From NCBI GenBank assembly GCA_039881145.1, contig JAYKKI010000061.1:9460001-9524000 (forward strand): DNA of 64,000 nucleotides, written 5' to 3'. Below the pieces are notes generated by a model that saw only the letters and a list, made by a program, of their open reading frames with translations, was not told the DNA's origin and did no database searches. The stretch comes from Druceiella hillmani. Lineage: Eukaryota; Arthropoda; Insecta; Lepidoptera; Hepialidae. Positions 33,901-47,688 of this stretch are shown in pieces (position 1 is the stretch's first letter; each line of letters starts with the position of its first letter). A program made the translations under genes and the position numbers.

Positions 33901-36900
33901 TACATTCGTGTGTCTGTTTGATGCAGAAACTTGAAATGGCATATTGATAAAATATATTGATCCAAAGTATTTACATGAAAACTCTTCAAAACGTTTCATT
34001 TTTTTTAAATTTCATATATTGCTTAAGTTATTGTAATATTACATAGTAAGTCATTACATGCGTAGATTATTAATGTGAATTTAACCGTTCAAATTTAAAT
34101 GGACTCTCATATACTAGATAATATTTCTATACGATATACTAAAAATTAATTAACAAAATTCAGTAGTTTGGTCACAGGAATAGGTTTAAGTGGTTTGTAA
34201 TTTTAAAAACAACAATTTGCTAGATCAATATACGTTGCCACATCAACACCTTCGCAAAAAGTTATTTTATTTCTTAATTATAGGCAAATAGTAAAATAAT
34301 TCTTATGTCTGTATCATAAGAGTCATAATAAAACACGAATCCTCCATGAAAGCGAAGAGCGTGATTCGATTTATTTATTGGAACATAGTTTGAATTGTGA
34401 ATGTGCAATCAAAATTGATTCGATCATGGCCGCACCATACAAATAATAATATAAAGAGTGAACATGTAAAAAAAATATTCTTGACGTAATTGGGTACTTG
34501 ACTAAATTTTTTTAATTTTATTTCTCAAAATTTCAAGGTACGGGCTGATGAACAGTGAAAAAATTTTTTAATAATCTTAAAAATTGACCGAGTTATAAAA
34601 GTTTAAATTTAATCTTTAGACAAGGACGGGAATACTGTGTTGTGAGGTCATTTTTAATATTACACATTATATTCTACAAGAGGAAAAAGACAGGGATATA
34701 GGATAGGGTTAGACCATATCCATATCTTCAAATTCAGAAGCCTGTCAGTGGCTTATTTTTTAATCAATTTATGAATTTTTTTGAAAACTGGTTTTTAATT
34801 AACTTATATTTCACAATATTATACGAAAAATTAAATCAAAACTTAGAATGAGTCAATTATTGTATTGTTTCTTCCAATTTTTTAATTTTAAGTTCTAAAA
34901 TATCCATAACTCCTAATTGTTATATTAGGAGTTACGAATGCTTTAAAACTTTTTTTTATTTGACGTAAGAAATTTCTAAAGAGCGTTTAGGCTAAAGTTA
35001 TAGTCTTTTGAGAAATTGACGATATTTTATGTCTATGAAAGATATACTAGACGCGGTGACAAATAATGTTCATGTATATAAATAGTTTAATAAAAATACT
35101 ATATACTATTAAATGTTTTATGTGCCTAAGTTTGTAAGCAAAAATTCATTTTGTATCCGAAAACTAGGAAGATTAATAGCAAACCCGGCGCACCACTGTG
35201 TTTAAGGAGACAAAGAATTTACATTGTGAAAATAAATGTAATATTATTGCGAAAATATATTTCCAACTTTTATACACATTTTACATATATTTCACATATG
35301 TTTAGCTGGAATTTGATTCATTATTTTGTTTAAATAAAATACTTAATAATAAAAATGTCTTCTGGCTTTGAATTTTTCGAATTCGCGTTTCTACACGCGC
35401 ATCTAATCCAGCAGTGAAATGGCACCGCTTTGTCGCTGTTGTTTTATGAGAATACTCAGTAAGTCATAAAATTGCTGTTTTGTGCAGCTTATGCGATTAA
35501 ATTGATAATATCATAACTGAATTCCGTTTGCAAATAATTCATTAAAGATCAATAATTTTATATGGTTAACTTAGTCCCATAGTTAACCATATACAATTAT
35601 TGATCTTTCATTGTGTTAAAGCGAACGATAATTAACGCAAATAAAGAAGAAGAAAACACGAAAAAAGATGAGCTATAAAAATTGCGTAATTTTTTAAACT
35701 TTAAAATTATAAATATAGAGCTACAAAATAATATTATGCAGCCCTTTTCTAAATTTCAGATATTTTCACATAGTTCATTACAAATTTTAATAATTGTATT
35801 TGTTGGGAGAATAACTTTTACTTATATCAGAAGGTGGGTGTTCATCTTGCACCTCCTACAAAAACAATCGATGGGATGTTGGGTCTCGTTCCGCCAAAGT
35901 GTTATTTCGAATTATATTTTTCGACATCTTGTATCCATTTTCTCAAGTTAGCAGTCCGTAACCCGATGTGTTTCTACTGGTGGTAGGGTGGTATTTTAGG
36001 CAAAATTATACGTGGCTAAATTGATAATTCATTTTCAAGTAAAATAAATTTGACAGTCTCTTCCAAGAACTCACAGTGAAACCTGTTTGTGAGTAAGGTA
36101 TGGGAAAAAGTTTGATCACGAAAATAATTTTTTTATTCATCCCCCAGATTTATTGAATCTTGGTAGTCTGTATTCGTTTCTTGTAAACACTATCTTACAC
36201 CGTGTACACTGACTCTTTAATTGAGTGACAGCCAAATATGAAATTTAAAAATAATTTTTACGATTCCAAGGCCAATGGTCAGAGTAGCTGCTCGTAATAC
36301 TGCGATGTTCTACTAGCTTCAATATCCATTGTGTTTGGTCTTGCGAACTGTAAGGGAATGAACAGGTCGTGGGTCGAATGTAGTGGATCTCTTATATTAT
36401 TCGCACTCGCAAGAGTTTGCCCGTAAACAATTTTATTTTTTTAAATTCTGGATGCTGAGGATTTGGTAATACAACAGAAAAGTGGTGAGATTTCTGTTCT
36501 GTTTGAAATTTAAAAGACATAAATAATGTTTTTGTTTTGTTGTTTTGTTCATTTAAAAGGAATAATAAGTAACTAATATTATTTGTACATTTATTTGATA
36601 CTTAATGGAGTTTTCATTATAAAATGGATGTCACTAAAATGCTTGTAGCCTATGAGCAGGGTTTTTCATCCCGATAAATTATGTATATTCCTGCACAGGG
36701 TATATAATTTTATTTATGTTTCTTGCTTAATCACGTAGCGAATCATTCATCCCGAACTATCTCCTAAGTGTGCCATTTAAGACACCAAATAAAATGAGTG
36801 ATAGTCATCGTACAACTATGTGTCTCACAATAATATTATTATATAAATATTTGTATATATAAATTCTAAAACTTTTTTTTATAAATTTAATAGGAAGGGG

Positions 36901-37430
36901 TGTGAGCTAGTTTTGGAAAGTGAGGCTCCGTATTGTATTTTATAACTCACTAATTTAGGAGTATGAAGTGATTATATCACTTTCGTTATTAGGGCCAAAG
37001 ACGAATGAGTATTCACGTCTATCGCGTATAGAGAAATTTCGAAAAACCTCTATTTTCTATCACTTCTTAAATTTATCCATCAGATATAAGTTTTTTTACA
37101 TTTTTTTTTCTGTTTTATAATCTTAATTTGATTCCAATTTATATCTTAAAATTCTTTCTCCGTGAATTATTTGTTACATAAAAAGTTACTTTATTTTATT
37201 TCAGTTACGAGTAACATTCAAAGCACAGAATTACTAATATTTTTTTCGAATATATTTGTAATTCTACTTGCTTTCGACGGTATGAAGCTACGTTATACGT
37301 AGATTATAATTTAATTACATTTTCAATGAAATTTCTTTACCTTGCGTCATAATTACATTCTTTACACGTATGAATCATCAAATTTAAATTACGTTGAGTA
37401 ACCAGGTGAAAACATAAAAAGACGTTCACT
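30930..37430. other. Long AT-rich stretch without a recognised gene
   Basis: I saw no convincing coding sequence on either strand. Short palindromes occur at 34909-34935 and 35544-35608. A less AT-rich patch at 35820-36000 and another near 36280-36420 may be old repeats but were not identified. Confidence 0.45.
35544..35608. repeat. Near-perfect palindrome, 27-bp arms, 11-bp loop
   Basis: Left arm AAAGATCAATAATTTTATAT plus GGTTAAC. The right arm is complementary with one mismatch. Loop TTAGTCCCATA. Confidence 0.9.
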
Positions 37431-37433
37431 TTT

Positions 37434-37565
37434 TAAGGTTCTGTACCACAAAAAGGAAATTGGTATGTTTATAAAATTGCTGACGAGTCCGTTTGTCAGT
37501 CTGTCAATAGCCATTTTTCTCAGAATCCGTTTAACGTAGAGACTTTAAATATGGGATAGTAATAA
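37434..37565 (+). repeat. Possible lepidopteran dispersed repeat, decayed
   Basis: AAGGTTCTGTACCACAAAAA followed by GGAAA, then GTCCGTTTGTCAGTCTGTCA, resembles the GGTTCCGTACC...GTCTGTCTGTC repeat common in moth and butterfly genomes. This is from memory of that repeat and is not a computed match. Confidence 0.35.
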
Positions 37566-38225
37566 AGAATATTAACTTATACCTGTCTCAAACGTTAACA
37601 CTCAAAATATTTATATGGAATATATTCTGTAAATTTCTTTCAATTTATTTATATTTGTCGTTAAGAAGGTTTTCTTAAAATTTACTTAAACCCGCCTATT
37701 ATGATTACTAAGCAAAGTACTTTATTAAGGTATGTCGGCAGACTGTAATTTTTCTAAGGATTTCGCTGCACTTGGACAGAGCGTGTAACACGCCGGCGAG
37801 CTAATGCCGCCTGTTAATGAGTTTGGAACAATGTATTTATTTTTCTAAAACCTTATCTCAAATAAATCAATGCTCTTTCATTGAAAAAATAAATAACAAT
37901 TGAATTGGCTAAATGTAAGGAATTTTTCTAGATTTGTGTGACTTCAGAGATGTTACTGCTTTAACTTAAGTTTTTGACCATTACGTTTTACTTTAAGTGT
38001 CACTTGACAAGTTTAAGCATTAATGCCGATTATTTCCATCACTTTAATTTCGTTAGATATTTTTGTGTTCTACTTTATTCGATTCGCATGATATTTTACC
38101 AGAATTTGAAAATTAAAGAAGGTTTGTTTCTGTAAAGAAATTTTCCAAAAGAGCTTGTTGAAATTAGATTGTTGTAATTACTGTTTAAAACTTTTGAAGT
38201 ATATAAGTGTGTAAATACATTTTAT

Positions 38226-38239
38226 AAATATATATATAC

Positions 38240-38270
<31 letters not shown>

Positions 38271-38347
38271 AATGTATATATATATATATATATATATAAA
38301 TGTATATATATATATATATATATATTTATACATATATATATATATAT

Positions 38348-38392
<45 letters not shown>

Positions 38393-38393
38393 T
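38226..38393. repeat. (AT)n microsatellite, compound
   Basis: TA tract with repeated AAATG, ACATA and TTTATACA interruptions. Confidence 0.95.
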
Positions 38394-38859
38394 TATCATA
38401 TCACGTTTATTTTTTAATTAGTCTAATAGTACGTAGGGGATTTGTGTTTTTAAGGGTAGTTTATTTCTGATCTATAGTACGACAAGCATATTTGGAATAC
38501 ACAGTTTACTTTGCTACATACCTTAATTTAATGTAATATTTTCATGTACAAAACAAATAATGCGAATACACGTGAACATAAGGACTTAATTAACCTACGT
38601 GATTACGATATACGTTGGTTTATTTCGAATGTTTTATGTGCAATTAATAAATATTGAAAATAATGCTGTTTAACATGATTACCTAAATGTAAAAATAACT
38701 ACACAGTTTTCCAGTATATGCGTAAGTTCAAGGGATTCAGTTAAAATCATAAATCCTTTTAGAGAATTTAGATTTTTTACTTGTTTTTGGCGGCATGCTT
38801 TGACGCCGATTAAATTGAAGGTTGAATTATGTACATAAAAGTGGTTAAGTACGAGTAAA

Positions 38860-39000
<141 letters not shown>

Positions 39001-39647
39001 AACACTAAGCGGATGCCGTACACACTTAAGTACATAAAAACATTTAGAATATTTTTGACAATTGACTATTGAAGTGTGTGCAGTTTAATATGCTAGTGCT
39101 AATATGTAGTTTATATAAATATGTTCCTAACAAATAACTTCTCTAGTAGAGAGATATGCGGCCGGACCCATGGTCTTACAAGTATCTGGGTTCCCTTTGT
39201 TTACTTTTGAGACCAATTTAATCTAAATGGGTGAATTTAATCTAATGTCTAAATGTGCGAATTGAATTCAAATAGGATATTTCACGTCACGGTAAATTCT
39301 GCTAGTTGCAAAAACGCACGTTATGTGTTTTGTGAAGCTGATTTTAAACTGACATTTAACCCCGAAAGTTACAGGAAAGCAAGCAAATTTTCAGACCCAT
39401 TGATCACGTTGACATTTCGAAATTATATATAAAAAACGAGTCCATCGATAGTAAGAAAAAAGTATTGCATATTTAGTACAAATTTGCTAGGGAAATATAT
39501 ATATTTTGGGAAATTTAGATTATGTTTCTAATAATGAATTAATTTAGTTAATTTTTTTGAAACTAAATTAAAGTAGTATTTAATATCTGCAGAAGTCTAC
39601 ATAATTCATAACACAAAAAATTCTTAATAACTTTTCTTATTCCGAAT

Positions 39648-39682
39648 TCCACATGTGCGGAGTCGCGGGCACAGCTAATATA
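39648..39682 (+). repeat. Possible transposon 3' end
   Basis: TGTGCGGAGTCGCGGGCACA followed by GCTAAT resembles the GCGGGC.ACAGCTAGT end seen on many insect dispersed elements. It stands out as GC-rich in very AT-rich DNA. The rest of the element was not delimited. Confidence 0.35.
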
Positions 39683-39689
39683 ACCTATG

Positions 39690-40800
39690 CTTACTTGATT
39701 GCTACAAACTATGCACTGAAGTTTCATGTTACACAAACTGTCTTTTATGTCAAACCATAAAAATAATGAGACAGACAGAAATTTCTACTTCATAATAATA
39801 TTTTCAACATAATTTGATCAAGAAGGGATATTGGTTATCGTGGAAAAAGGAATTCATTTTGTTTAATTTTCCATGTTAATTGTAATGTGGAAAATATTCT
39901 ATGCTCCTGTAACTAGCTATATATTTATTAGAATAAGAAGAAATATTCGTAAAAATAACGTGAAATTTTAAATTTGTCCAAAATTCAAAATTTTACCGAG
40001 AAGCGTATTTTTTTTATTTAAAAAAATAAAAGTCTTAATCTAAATGCTTGGGGATGAAAGAGTTTGTTAAACGCGTTCTTAAGTTCGTTACAAATACCAT
40101 GAAGTATTAAAATTGAACCTATTTCATTATTTCTAATCATCGTATATTTAAACACTAGTTCAAGTAGGTACAACAAATATCAGGTTTCTATTATTATCTT
40201 TTTTTATATTGCTACGAACGAACTGACCTTGGCACAGCTTCACGAAAGACATTTTAAGTAGCATTTAAAACGTAATAAAAATTAATGATAGTTCGAAACT
40301 ATTTATGAACCATAACAAGAAAAATGAATACAATAAAGAAGTAAACGAAGACTTAAACACACAAATCACAATTTTAACTACGTGTTGGGGTCTTAAGTTT
40401 CAAATTAACAGAACAAAACACTGATAATATATAATGCGTATAGTTAATTGACAGATCACGTTTAACTTAACTGGTACTCTCAACTTTGTTATTCAAATTT
40501 AAACTTGGTGAATAATGACGGTTATTTTCCAGCGATCTTTGCTTTATATGCTTGATGAATGGGCATTATTTTATTAAACATCAGACTATAATGGGATCGG
40601 TATTTATTGTGCAATAAATCTAACAAGAGATAAGAGTTGAATAAAGTAAGAAGCAAAAACATTTCACAAACGATAAGGGGCGTCACTTTGGAGAAATATT
40701 TTGCTTGAATACATAATTGATTACTTTACCTGAGTCCTCATTTCATTTTAATAATTCTTTGACTGTTTTGCTTGAATACGTTCTTCTACTGTTATGTATT
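39690..40800. other. Stretch without a recognised gene
   Basis: AT-rich, with no coding sequence seen, up to the fold-back element. Confidence 0.5.
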
Positions 40801-40802
40801 TT

Positions 40803-41578
40803 TAAGGTACCGATGAGGAAAAAAAACTGATTCCTAAAACTTTGCTATAGCCTTCTGTTCATCCGCATTCTACAGTATCATAGCATTTTTAGATTAAGGC
40901 CGATTATTACGCCTCTCCGAACCTGGAAGGAAGCATTTTTTCGCGTTGATCCATTGTGTGGAGTATCGTTGAAGATATCCTTTGGAATATCTTCAACGAT
41001 ATTAAATATGAATCTCCAAAATGTTTTTCAGTGTGATTAACATCCCAACTTTTTAATTACATGTCAAAAAATGTGGAAAAGTCGGGATAGCGTTTTTTAT
41101 ATATCCGAGTCATTTGTTTATATTATGTTTTTTGTAATTTATTTATTTATTAACACCTCTACACAATTGTTTACTCCTATGAAAACCACGGTAGGCAATG
41201 TGTTTATACAATAGAACATAATATTGATGTTTGTAATAGTTTATTGGCAATATTGTTGAATGCTATATGTTTAAACTTTGATATTAAGTGCATATTAAAG
41301 TTTAAACATTTTTTTTGACACGTAATTAAAAAGTTGGGATGTTAATCACACTGAAAAACATTTTGGAGATTCATATTTAATATCGTTGAAGATATTCTAA
41401 AGGTATCTTCAACGATACTCCACTTAATGGATCAACGCGAAAAAATGTTTCCTTCCAGGTTCGGAGAGGCGTAATAATCGGCCTTAATCTAAAAATGCTA
41501 TGATACTGTAGAATACGGATGAACAGAAGGCTATAGCAAAGTTTTAGGAATCAGTTTTTTTCCTAATCGGTACCTTAA
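40803..41578. mobile_element. Fold-back element: about 272-bp inverted repeats around a 230-bp centre
   Basis: The left arm (40803-41074) is the reverse complement of the right arm (41305-41578) with few mismatches. Outer ends are TAAGGTACCGAT and its complement. Inner ends are at the TTTTTGACAYGTAATTAAA stretch. Each arm contains its own small palindrome (ATCGTTGAAGATA type). The centre carries no open frame. Copy B, as defined by the window start, begins inside the centre at 41244. Fold-back elements of this form can be non-autonomous DNA transposons, and large inverted repeats also promote rearrangement and mis-assembly. Confidence 0.8.
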
Positions 41579-41585
41579 AAAAAAA

Positions 41586-41601
41586 AATGTATATATATAT
41601 A

Positions 41602-41657
<56 letters not shown>

Positions 41658-41661
41658 TATA
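41586..41661. repeat. (AT)n microsatellite, copy B
   Basis: Counterpart of 343-425, shorter here. Confidence 0.93.
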
Positions 41662-41739
41662 ATATTAAAATGTTTATTATTATTGGAATTATTTGGAATT
41701 TTCATATTAGGATAAGAATTGGTCGGGTTGGAATATAGT

Positions 41740-42510
41740 CTGTCATTTCTCAGTCCGCCAACCGTCTCTGTGCAAAAAATCCCGTCGATCCATAGCTTCG
41801 TTGCGACGTAAAAGAAGTATAAATAAACGCACCTTTGAATTTACAGTGTTATTTGGGATTGTAATATTACTTACGATAGGATTTCTCGAAGACCATCTCC
41901 GTGCAAGAAATCCTAACGACCCGTGGCTCCATTGTGACATAAAATAAGGAAAAACAGACTTTTGCGTTTATAATATTTTTCCCAATTTGAAAGTAGCCTA
42001 TATCATTTCCTGGCCCACTAACCATCTATGTGCAAAAAATCACTTTGATCCGTAGCTCCTTTGTAACATAAAAGATTGATAAAAGACAGATAAACTGATA
42101 CACTGTTGCGTTTATAACGTTAATTAAAATCAAAATATTACTAAAAATGAGATTCACCGGGTTGAAACTTACCAGCCATCTCTGTGCAAAGAATTACATC
42201 GATCCGTGGCTTCGCTGCGACATGAAAGAAGGACAAATCCATTTTTGCATTTATAGTACAAGTTAGGATTATAATATTATTTGGAATGAGGTTTCCCCCC
42301 GGAAGTATATCCTATGTCAAAGGATATAGGCTATATTTCGCAAAAAATTACGTAGACTTGTTGCTTCCTTATTAACTTTGTGTACTTTTTCAGCTTCAAA
42401 CAATCGTTTTGCCGTAATAAAATTATTCTATGCCATTTCCCGATCTCATAGTTATTTTTGTGTATAAAATTACTTTATTCCATGTACCGTCGTGACGTGA
42501 AAGAAGAACA
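41740..42510. repeat. Degenerate 130-150 bp array, copy B
   Basis: Same as 505-1275. One unit differs at CACCTTTGAA, where copy A has CAACATTGAA. Confidence 0.8.
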
Positions 42511-42929
42511 GAGACACATAATTTAGCATTATATTCGTTAGGATAATAAGTAGAACTTTTCTGTAGAATAACTAATACTGTAGAATTAGCCTGTTTGTAC
42601 ACTGAGGATCGATGAAGTTTTTACAGGTGGATTCCGTTGGCTCTGAGCTTACATATAGGCTACGTTTACGTTTTATCGCAATCGACCAACTAAATTGAAG
42701 ATATGGCAATTTCACGTTTTAGTTTAAGAAAATTAGCCTAAAAATCGTCGATCAGGTCAAATAATTCGTTTAGTTTTGAAAGTTAATACAGCTATTCCTT
42801 GAGGTGTCCAGTTGAACATATTAAAAGTCTCCGAGGGTGAGGGGCAAGCAATTCAATTTTTTATTTCGTAAAAATAAAAAATGGAATTGCCTAAGGAAAT
42901 TTAATTAAGAAAAATAACAAAAGGAAGTG

Positions 42930-43298
42930 TTACACAGGTATGCCGTATTCATCATATTGTTTTTCATCATTGTCATCTTTTTCTTCTACATCGATGAGGG
43001 CTCCATTGATATATGCTCCTAGGCAGTCGTTACAAATAATACTGCAGTTAATGCCCGCTTTTCGGCAACTGCATTTGTCAGAACAACCACTCCTGCATCG
43101 GTAGAAAGTAAAATTTAATAAGGTCTCAGAAGCAGGAACATCCAAGGTCGCTATTGGCTCTAGGTTTCCATTGACCGCTCGCTTCCAACCTCACATTTCT
43201 GGGAGTAGTTGGTTCCCAAGCTACTCCTGTACTTGATGGAATACACTACAGGTATGATATTTCGTTGACCTTTTGATAGAGGGAGGGAAGAAAGATCA
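42930..43298 (-). pseudogene. CXC-like cysteine-rich protein remnant, copy B
   Basis: Same as 1697-2065. The 71-residue open tail has an identical protein sequence in the two copies, as expected for a recent duplication; this is not evidence of selection. Confidence 0.65.
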
Positions 43299-43354
43299 GG
43301 TTTGGACTGCGAATGAGATATCAATGTGTTTATTTGGCATTTTCTTATAGCGTA

Positions 43355-43512
43355 ATCGCACTGATGGAGTGTGACCCATATAGTTTACTATTGTTCGCTT
43401 ATATCAAGATGTAATCATTAAATATCATTATGTGTGATCGCAATGATGGAGTGTGACCCATATAGTTTACTATTGTTCGCTTATATCAAGATGTAATCAT
43501 TAAATATCATAA
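43355..43512. repeat. 82-bp tandem duplication, copy B
   Basis: Counterpart of 2122-2279. Confidence 0.9.
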
Positions 43513-44112
43513 GTCTTTTAATTTTAACATCATAGTCTGACGTTACTAAATGTTCTTAATTTTGTTATATAAACTTGAACTTATTCATTCGTGTTTTAGT
43601 TTAAAATAATTATATTATCGGCATTTTTTCATTACAGAATTTTCGAGATGCAAAGAAAAACTGAAAAAACCCCTCCCTTACCACCGACTCGCTCCACGCC
43701 CTTGGGGACTTACTTTTGGAGACCTTAATTTTATTAGGCTATTTCAATACAAATTGTACTTAAACAACATTTACTTTTATAATTTCGATAATAGGTGGCG
43801 TCACGTGTATTAATTTTACAATTATCTTAATAATATTTTTTGAAGAGGGCGAAACTAGTTAGAAAATAAATAATTATCCGGTTTATTTTATTTGCAGATC
43901 ATTAAGTTCAAAGATTCGTGACACTTTCAACAGCACGTATGAACAAGGAATAGGAGATATCCAAAGATACGTACATATTTTGGAGTAGGTTTTATTATTT
44001 AAGACTAATTATTAATGTGCAATGATACTTTTTACCATTCGATATGTGATGTCGTATTATTACCTACGACGGAACAGAGGAGGTATATGCGTTTTGGGTG
44101 AAGGGTTGGTTG

Positions 44113-44883
44113 TGTGTGCAATCCAAAGTTTCCATTTATCTCCAAAACGGTTTAACCGATTGTTTCTATAAAATGTTTGTTATTCATTGGAAATGGTTGC
44201 TAGATAGTTGTTACGATGATTATTCATCAGGGAGTGCCGCAATAAATATTTTATTGCAAACGAATGATTCCATTTATCTCCCAAACGGTTAGACCGATTT
44301 AGATACGGTTTTATGAAAAATATTTTGGGAATTATCGTCGATAGATTACTCATCAGAGGCGCCGTAATACATATTTTGTTGCGAACGAATGTTCCCTTTT
44401 ATCTCCAAAATGGTTTGACCGATTTAGACACGGTTTTCTGCAAAATATTTCGAACTGATCGGCGATAGTTCTCAGATAGGCGTTATGGTGTTAGCTCACC
44501 AGTGGGCGCTGAAACATTTTGTTGCAAAGAAATGTTTCCATTTATCTCCAAAACGGTTTGACCGATTTTTTGCAACATATTTGGACTAATCGATTATGAT
44601 AGGTTAGGGTTCATCAGGGGGTGCTGCAACATTTTGTTGGAAACAAATGTTCCCATTTACCTCCAAAATGGTTTGACCGATTTAGACAGGGTTTTCAGCA
44701 AAATATTTGGGATTAATCGGCGTTGGATTTTAGATTAGGTGTTATGATGTTAGCTCGCCACGGGGCGCTACAAAATTTTGTCGCAAACGAATGCTCCCAT
44801 TTTTCTCCCAAATCGTTTTAATGATTTAGATACGGTTTTCGGTAAAAAGTTTGTAATTTAACGGCGAAAGTTATTAGTCTTTT
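44113..44883. repeat. Degenerate 115-145 bp array, copy B
   Basis: Counterpart of 2880-3650, essentially unchanged. Confidence 0.85.
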
Positions 44884-45606
44884 GTTGTTAACTCGTTAAG
44901 GGGCGCTGCAATAAACATTTTTTATTAATCTAGGTTAACTACTTTGTGGCCTTTCTGCGGCTCGTCTGTGTGTGACCCACGTGACATGTTTCTCAAGTGG
45001 TCACATTCTTCCAGCGCTATGCTATTGTGTGGATTGTAGAAGAGTTTACTTTGATTACGATTTGTTATTACTACGCCGTCTAAAGATTGTACTCTCCTAA
45101 GAGTCTCATAATCTTGCCCTTCGGCGAATGTTTTTTTAGAAGCTTACTTATTAAGACTAATATTAATATTTTTAATTTTACTTTTATTTTAAAAATATTC
45201 TAGAGGTGGCTTTAAGGCAGTATCCACGAATGAAACAACACCTGTCGAATTTGTCACCCCTACAAAATCAGTTTATTGAGATAGTTTATTACGATTCGGA
45301 TAACGTCGGGATCAAAGTAATGCGAATAAGCTATACATTTTTGCATACCATAAGCGTCGTAGCTACATGTGTATTAGTGCTTTTACAACTAGTAAATAAT
45401 CGTTCTGGGGCGCAGGATTTTGCAAATAAGTCCTCAAATTTGTATAGTAGCATCTTAATGCTCGAATTTAATAATTTTGTTCGAACTTAGCAGGTTTTTT
45501 TTTATTTCTAGATTTAAACTTTTCCTGATAAAGAGAAGTAAGTAATTTTTAATTTATAATTTTTATTCCGACATTCTCTTCTTCATTAGTATTATATGTG
45601 TATTGA

Positions 45607-46178
45607 GTAGATTATATATACAAATTTTTGGAATTTCCTACTCGAGAGCAAGCTACGTATACTTGAGAGTGAGAAAAGCAGGATTCTTTGAGGTTTATGC
45701 CGCAGTGTTTTAAAGTTTGTCCTTGCGCTTTGTTTTCTTTGCTTTTGTTTTATAATTGCAATCTTTTAAACTGGAATGGCAGTTCAGTAGAGATCAGTGG
45801 TATTCTGGGGATAAATAATGTTTATCCTTTGTCCTTTCCGGTCATAAGTTCGGTTTCGATGATGTAATTCGATAGCTGTTTGACGATCATCCTTGTTCCA
45901 TTACATAGTTTTGGTGAGTTGAGATTTCTGAGTAGTATGATGGGAGATCCAATTTTCGGTATAAGGCAATGTAATGGCATTCCTGGTACTTGCAAAGAGT
46001 TTAAAAATTCTGTAGAGAAGTTGACACTTTCTTCAAGGTTTACCATTGTGTCGATTGATTTGTATATTCTCTCTTCACCGGGTATTTTCTTTTTAATATT
46101 AAAGTTAATATCGCCGATAATATTATTTTTAGTTGCTAAAATTGTCCTCTGAATTAGCCACTTCGAATTTTTTATCAA
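45607..46178 (-). pseudogene. Helitron/PIF1 helicase fragment, copy B
   Basis: Same motifs as in copy A: GSPIILLRNLNSPKLCNGTR, then motif V NKAQGQTLK and motif VI QVYVACSRVG. A GAA replaces the second TAA just before NKAQGQ, so copy A gained this stop or copy B lost it. The first stop, after GKDKG, and the internal deletion are shared. Confidence 0.85.
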
Positions 46179-46379
46179 TAATTATTTTTATCGTTTTAGT
46201 CTAAATTAAGAAACAAAAAATAAATTTATAGTTGTAGTGACTCTATTATATATACAAACAAATTATTTAATAATATTAACTTGTTTTATGGCAGATTCCG
46301 ATTGGGTAATGAGTGTACAAAATAAGAGGTCTATTACATAATTTCTGTATTAAAATTATATTAATTTCAGATCAAGTGT

Positions 46380-46383
<4 letters not shown>

Positions 46384-46427
<44 letters not shown>
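46384..46427. repeat. (AT)n microsatellite, copy B
   Basis: Counterpart of 5152-5193. Confidence 0.93.
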
Positions 46428-46431
<4 letters not shown>

Positions 46432-46565
46432 TTTACTGGAATGATAGATAAAAGCGCGTGCAATGTTACAATTTGTTCTTAAAATTAGCTATCTCGCCTT
46501 ATTAACGGAGCTTCCAGCAAAGTCTAGAAATATTGTAGCACATATATTGAATATGTGCTACAATA

Positions 46566-47637
46566 TGATACATATACATGCTTGAAGTCAAAATAATGTA
46601 CACATATGTAAATAGAAAGGATGCTTCATTAGATAGATTGACCGCACAGAATACTCAGCGATAAGGAAATACATACATATGCTTCAGAAAACGGGAGACA
46701 TTCGAAACATATTTGTAAAACTAAAATCTCTTAACCTGTCATTTTGTATAAATTAATACCATTTAAAACAACCCTGTTATTTAGGAATAGATTTAGCACT
46801 GAGAGGATTCAGAAAATATGTAAGAATTTACGGAATATTCTTAATGCCAGTTCTACCCGTATTTAACATGTTAGTTTTAATATTAATGAGAGCATAGCAT
46901 TTTTTAAGCTATTTATAGTTATTGTTACGAATTTTGTTTAACATGTGAATGTATTGCCTAAATATACTTAATAGGTGTAAAAATATGGTGAATTTAAGCT
47001 AATAGTAAATATTTTTTTTATTTTTAACTTTAACAGTTTCCAAGGTGGGAATGGGTTACAAATTTTTCTAATGCTAATTTAGGGAGTGGAATTACACCTT
47101 AAAGTTTCGAGTACTATTTGGAGCTGTCTATTACTTTATTGTTTCCGATGTTATAAAAATATAAATAAATTCTAAATTTGAAGTAATTTTAATATTATTA
47201 TTACAAATTACCAGTTAGAAGGAATCTTTCATTGCTATCTAGCATACGCGTGCAGTACGTTAAAAACAATATTAAGCAGAAATGGTAAAAACAGTTTTTT
47301 TTCGAACACTGTTAACCTGTATATATAATTAATCGAAGTCAGTCGTCGTCATTATATTAATAAGCAATAATTAATCTAAGGCTATCAAATAATTCAGAGA
47401 ACAGTAATGGCAGTACAACGACAAGCGGCCATCTTGTTTCTATATACTAGCCGAAGCCAGACAATCTATAGCTATTCGTATATAACCGGTAACTATACTA
47501 AAGTCACCATACTGTTAACAATATAATTTTAAATATCGTCGATGTTTCTTAATTTTTTGAAATTTCCACCCCGTTCCAAAGTTGATTAGAATGAAGAATA
47601 CTAGGTACTTGCGTTGTTTTATGTTAAGTACCCGTTT

Positions 47638-47688
<51 letters not shown>

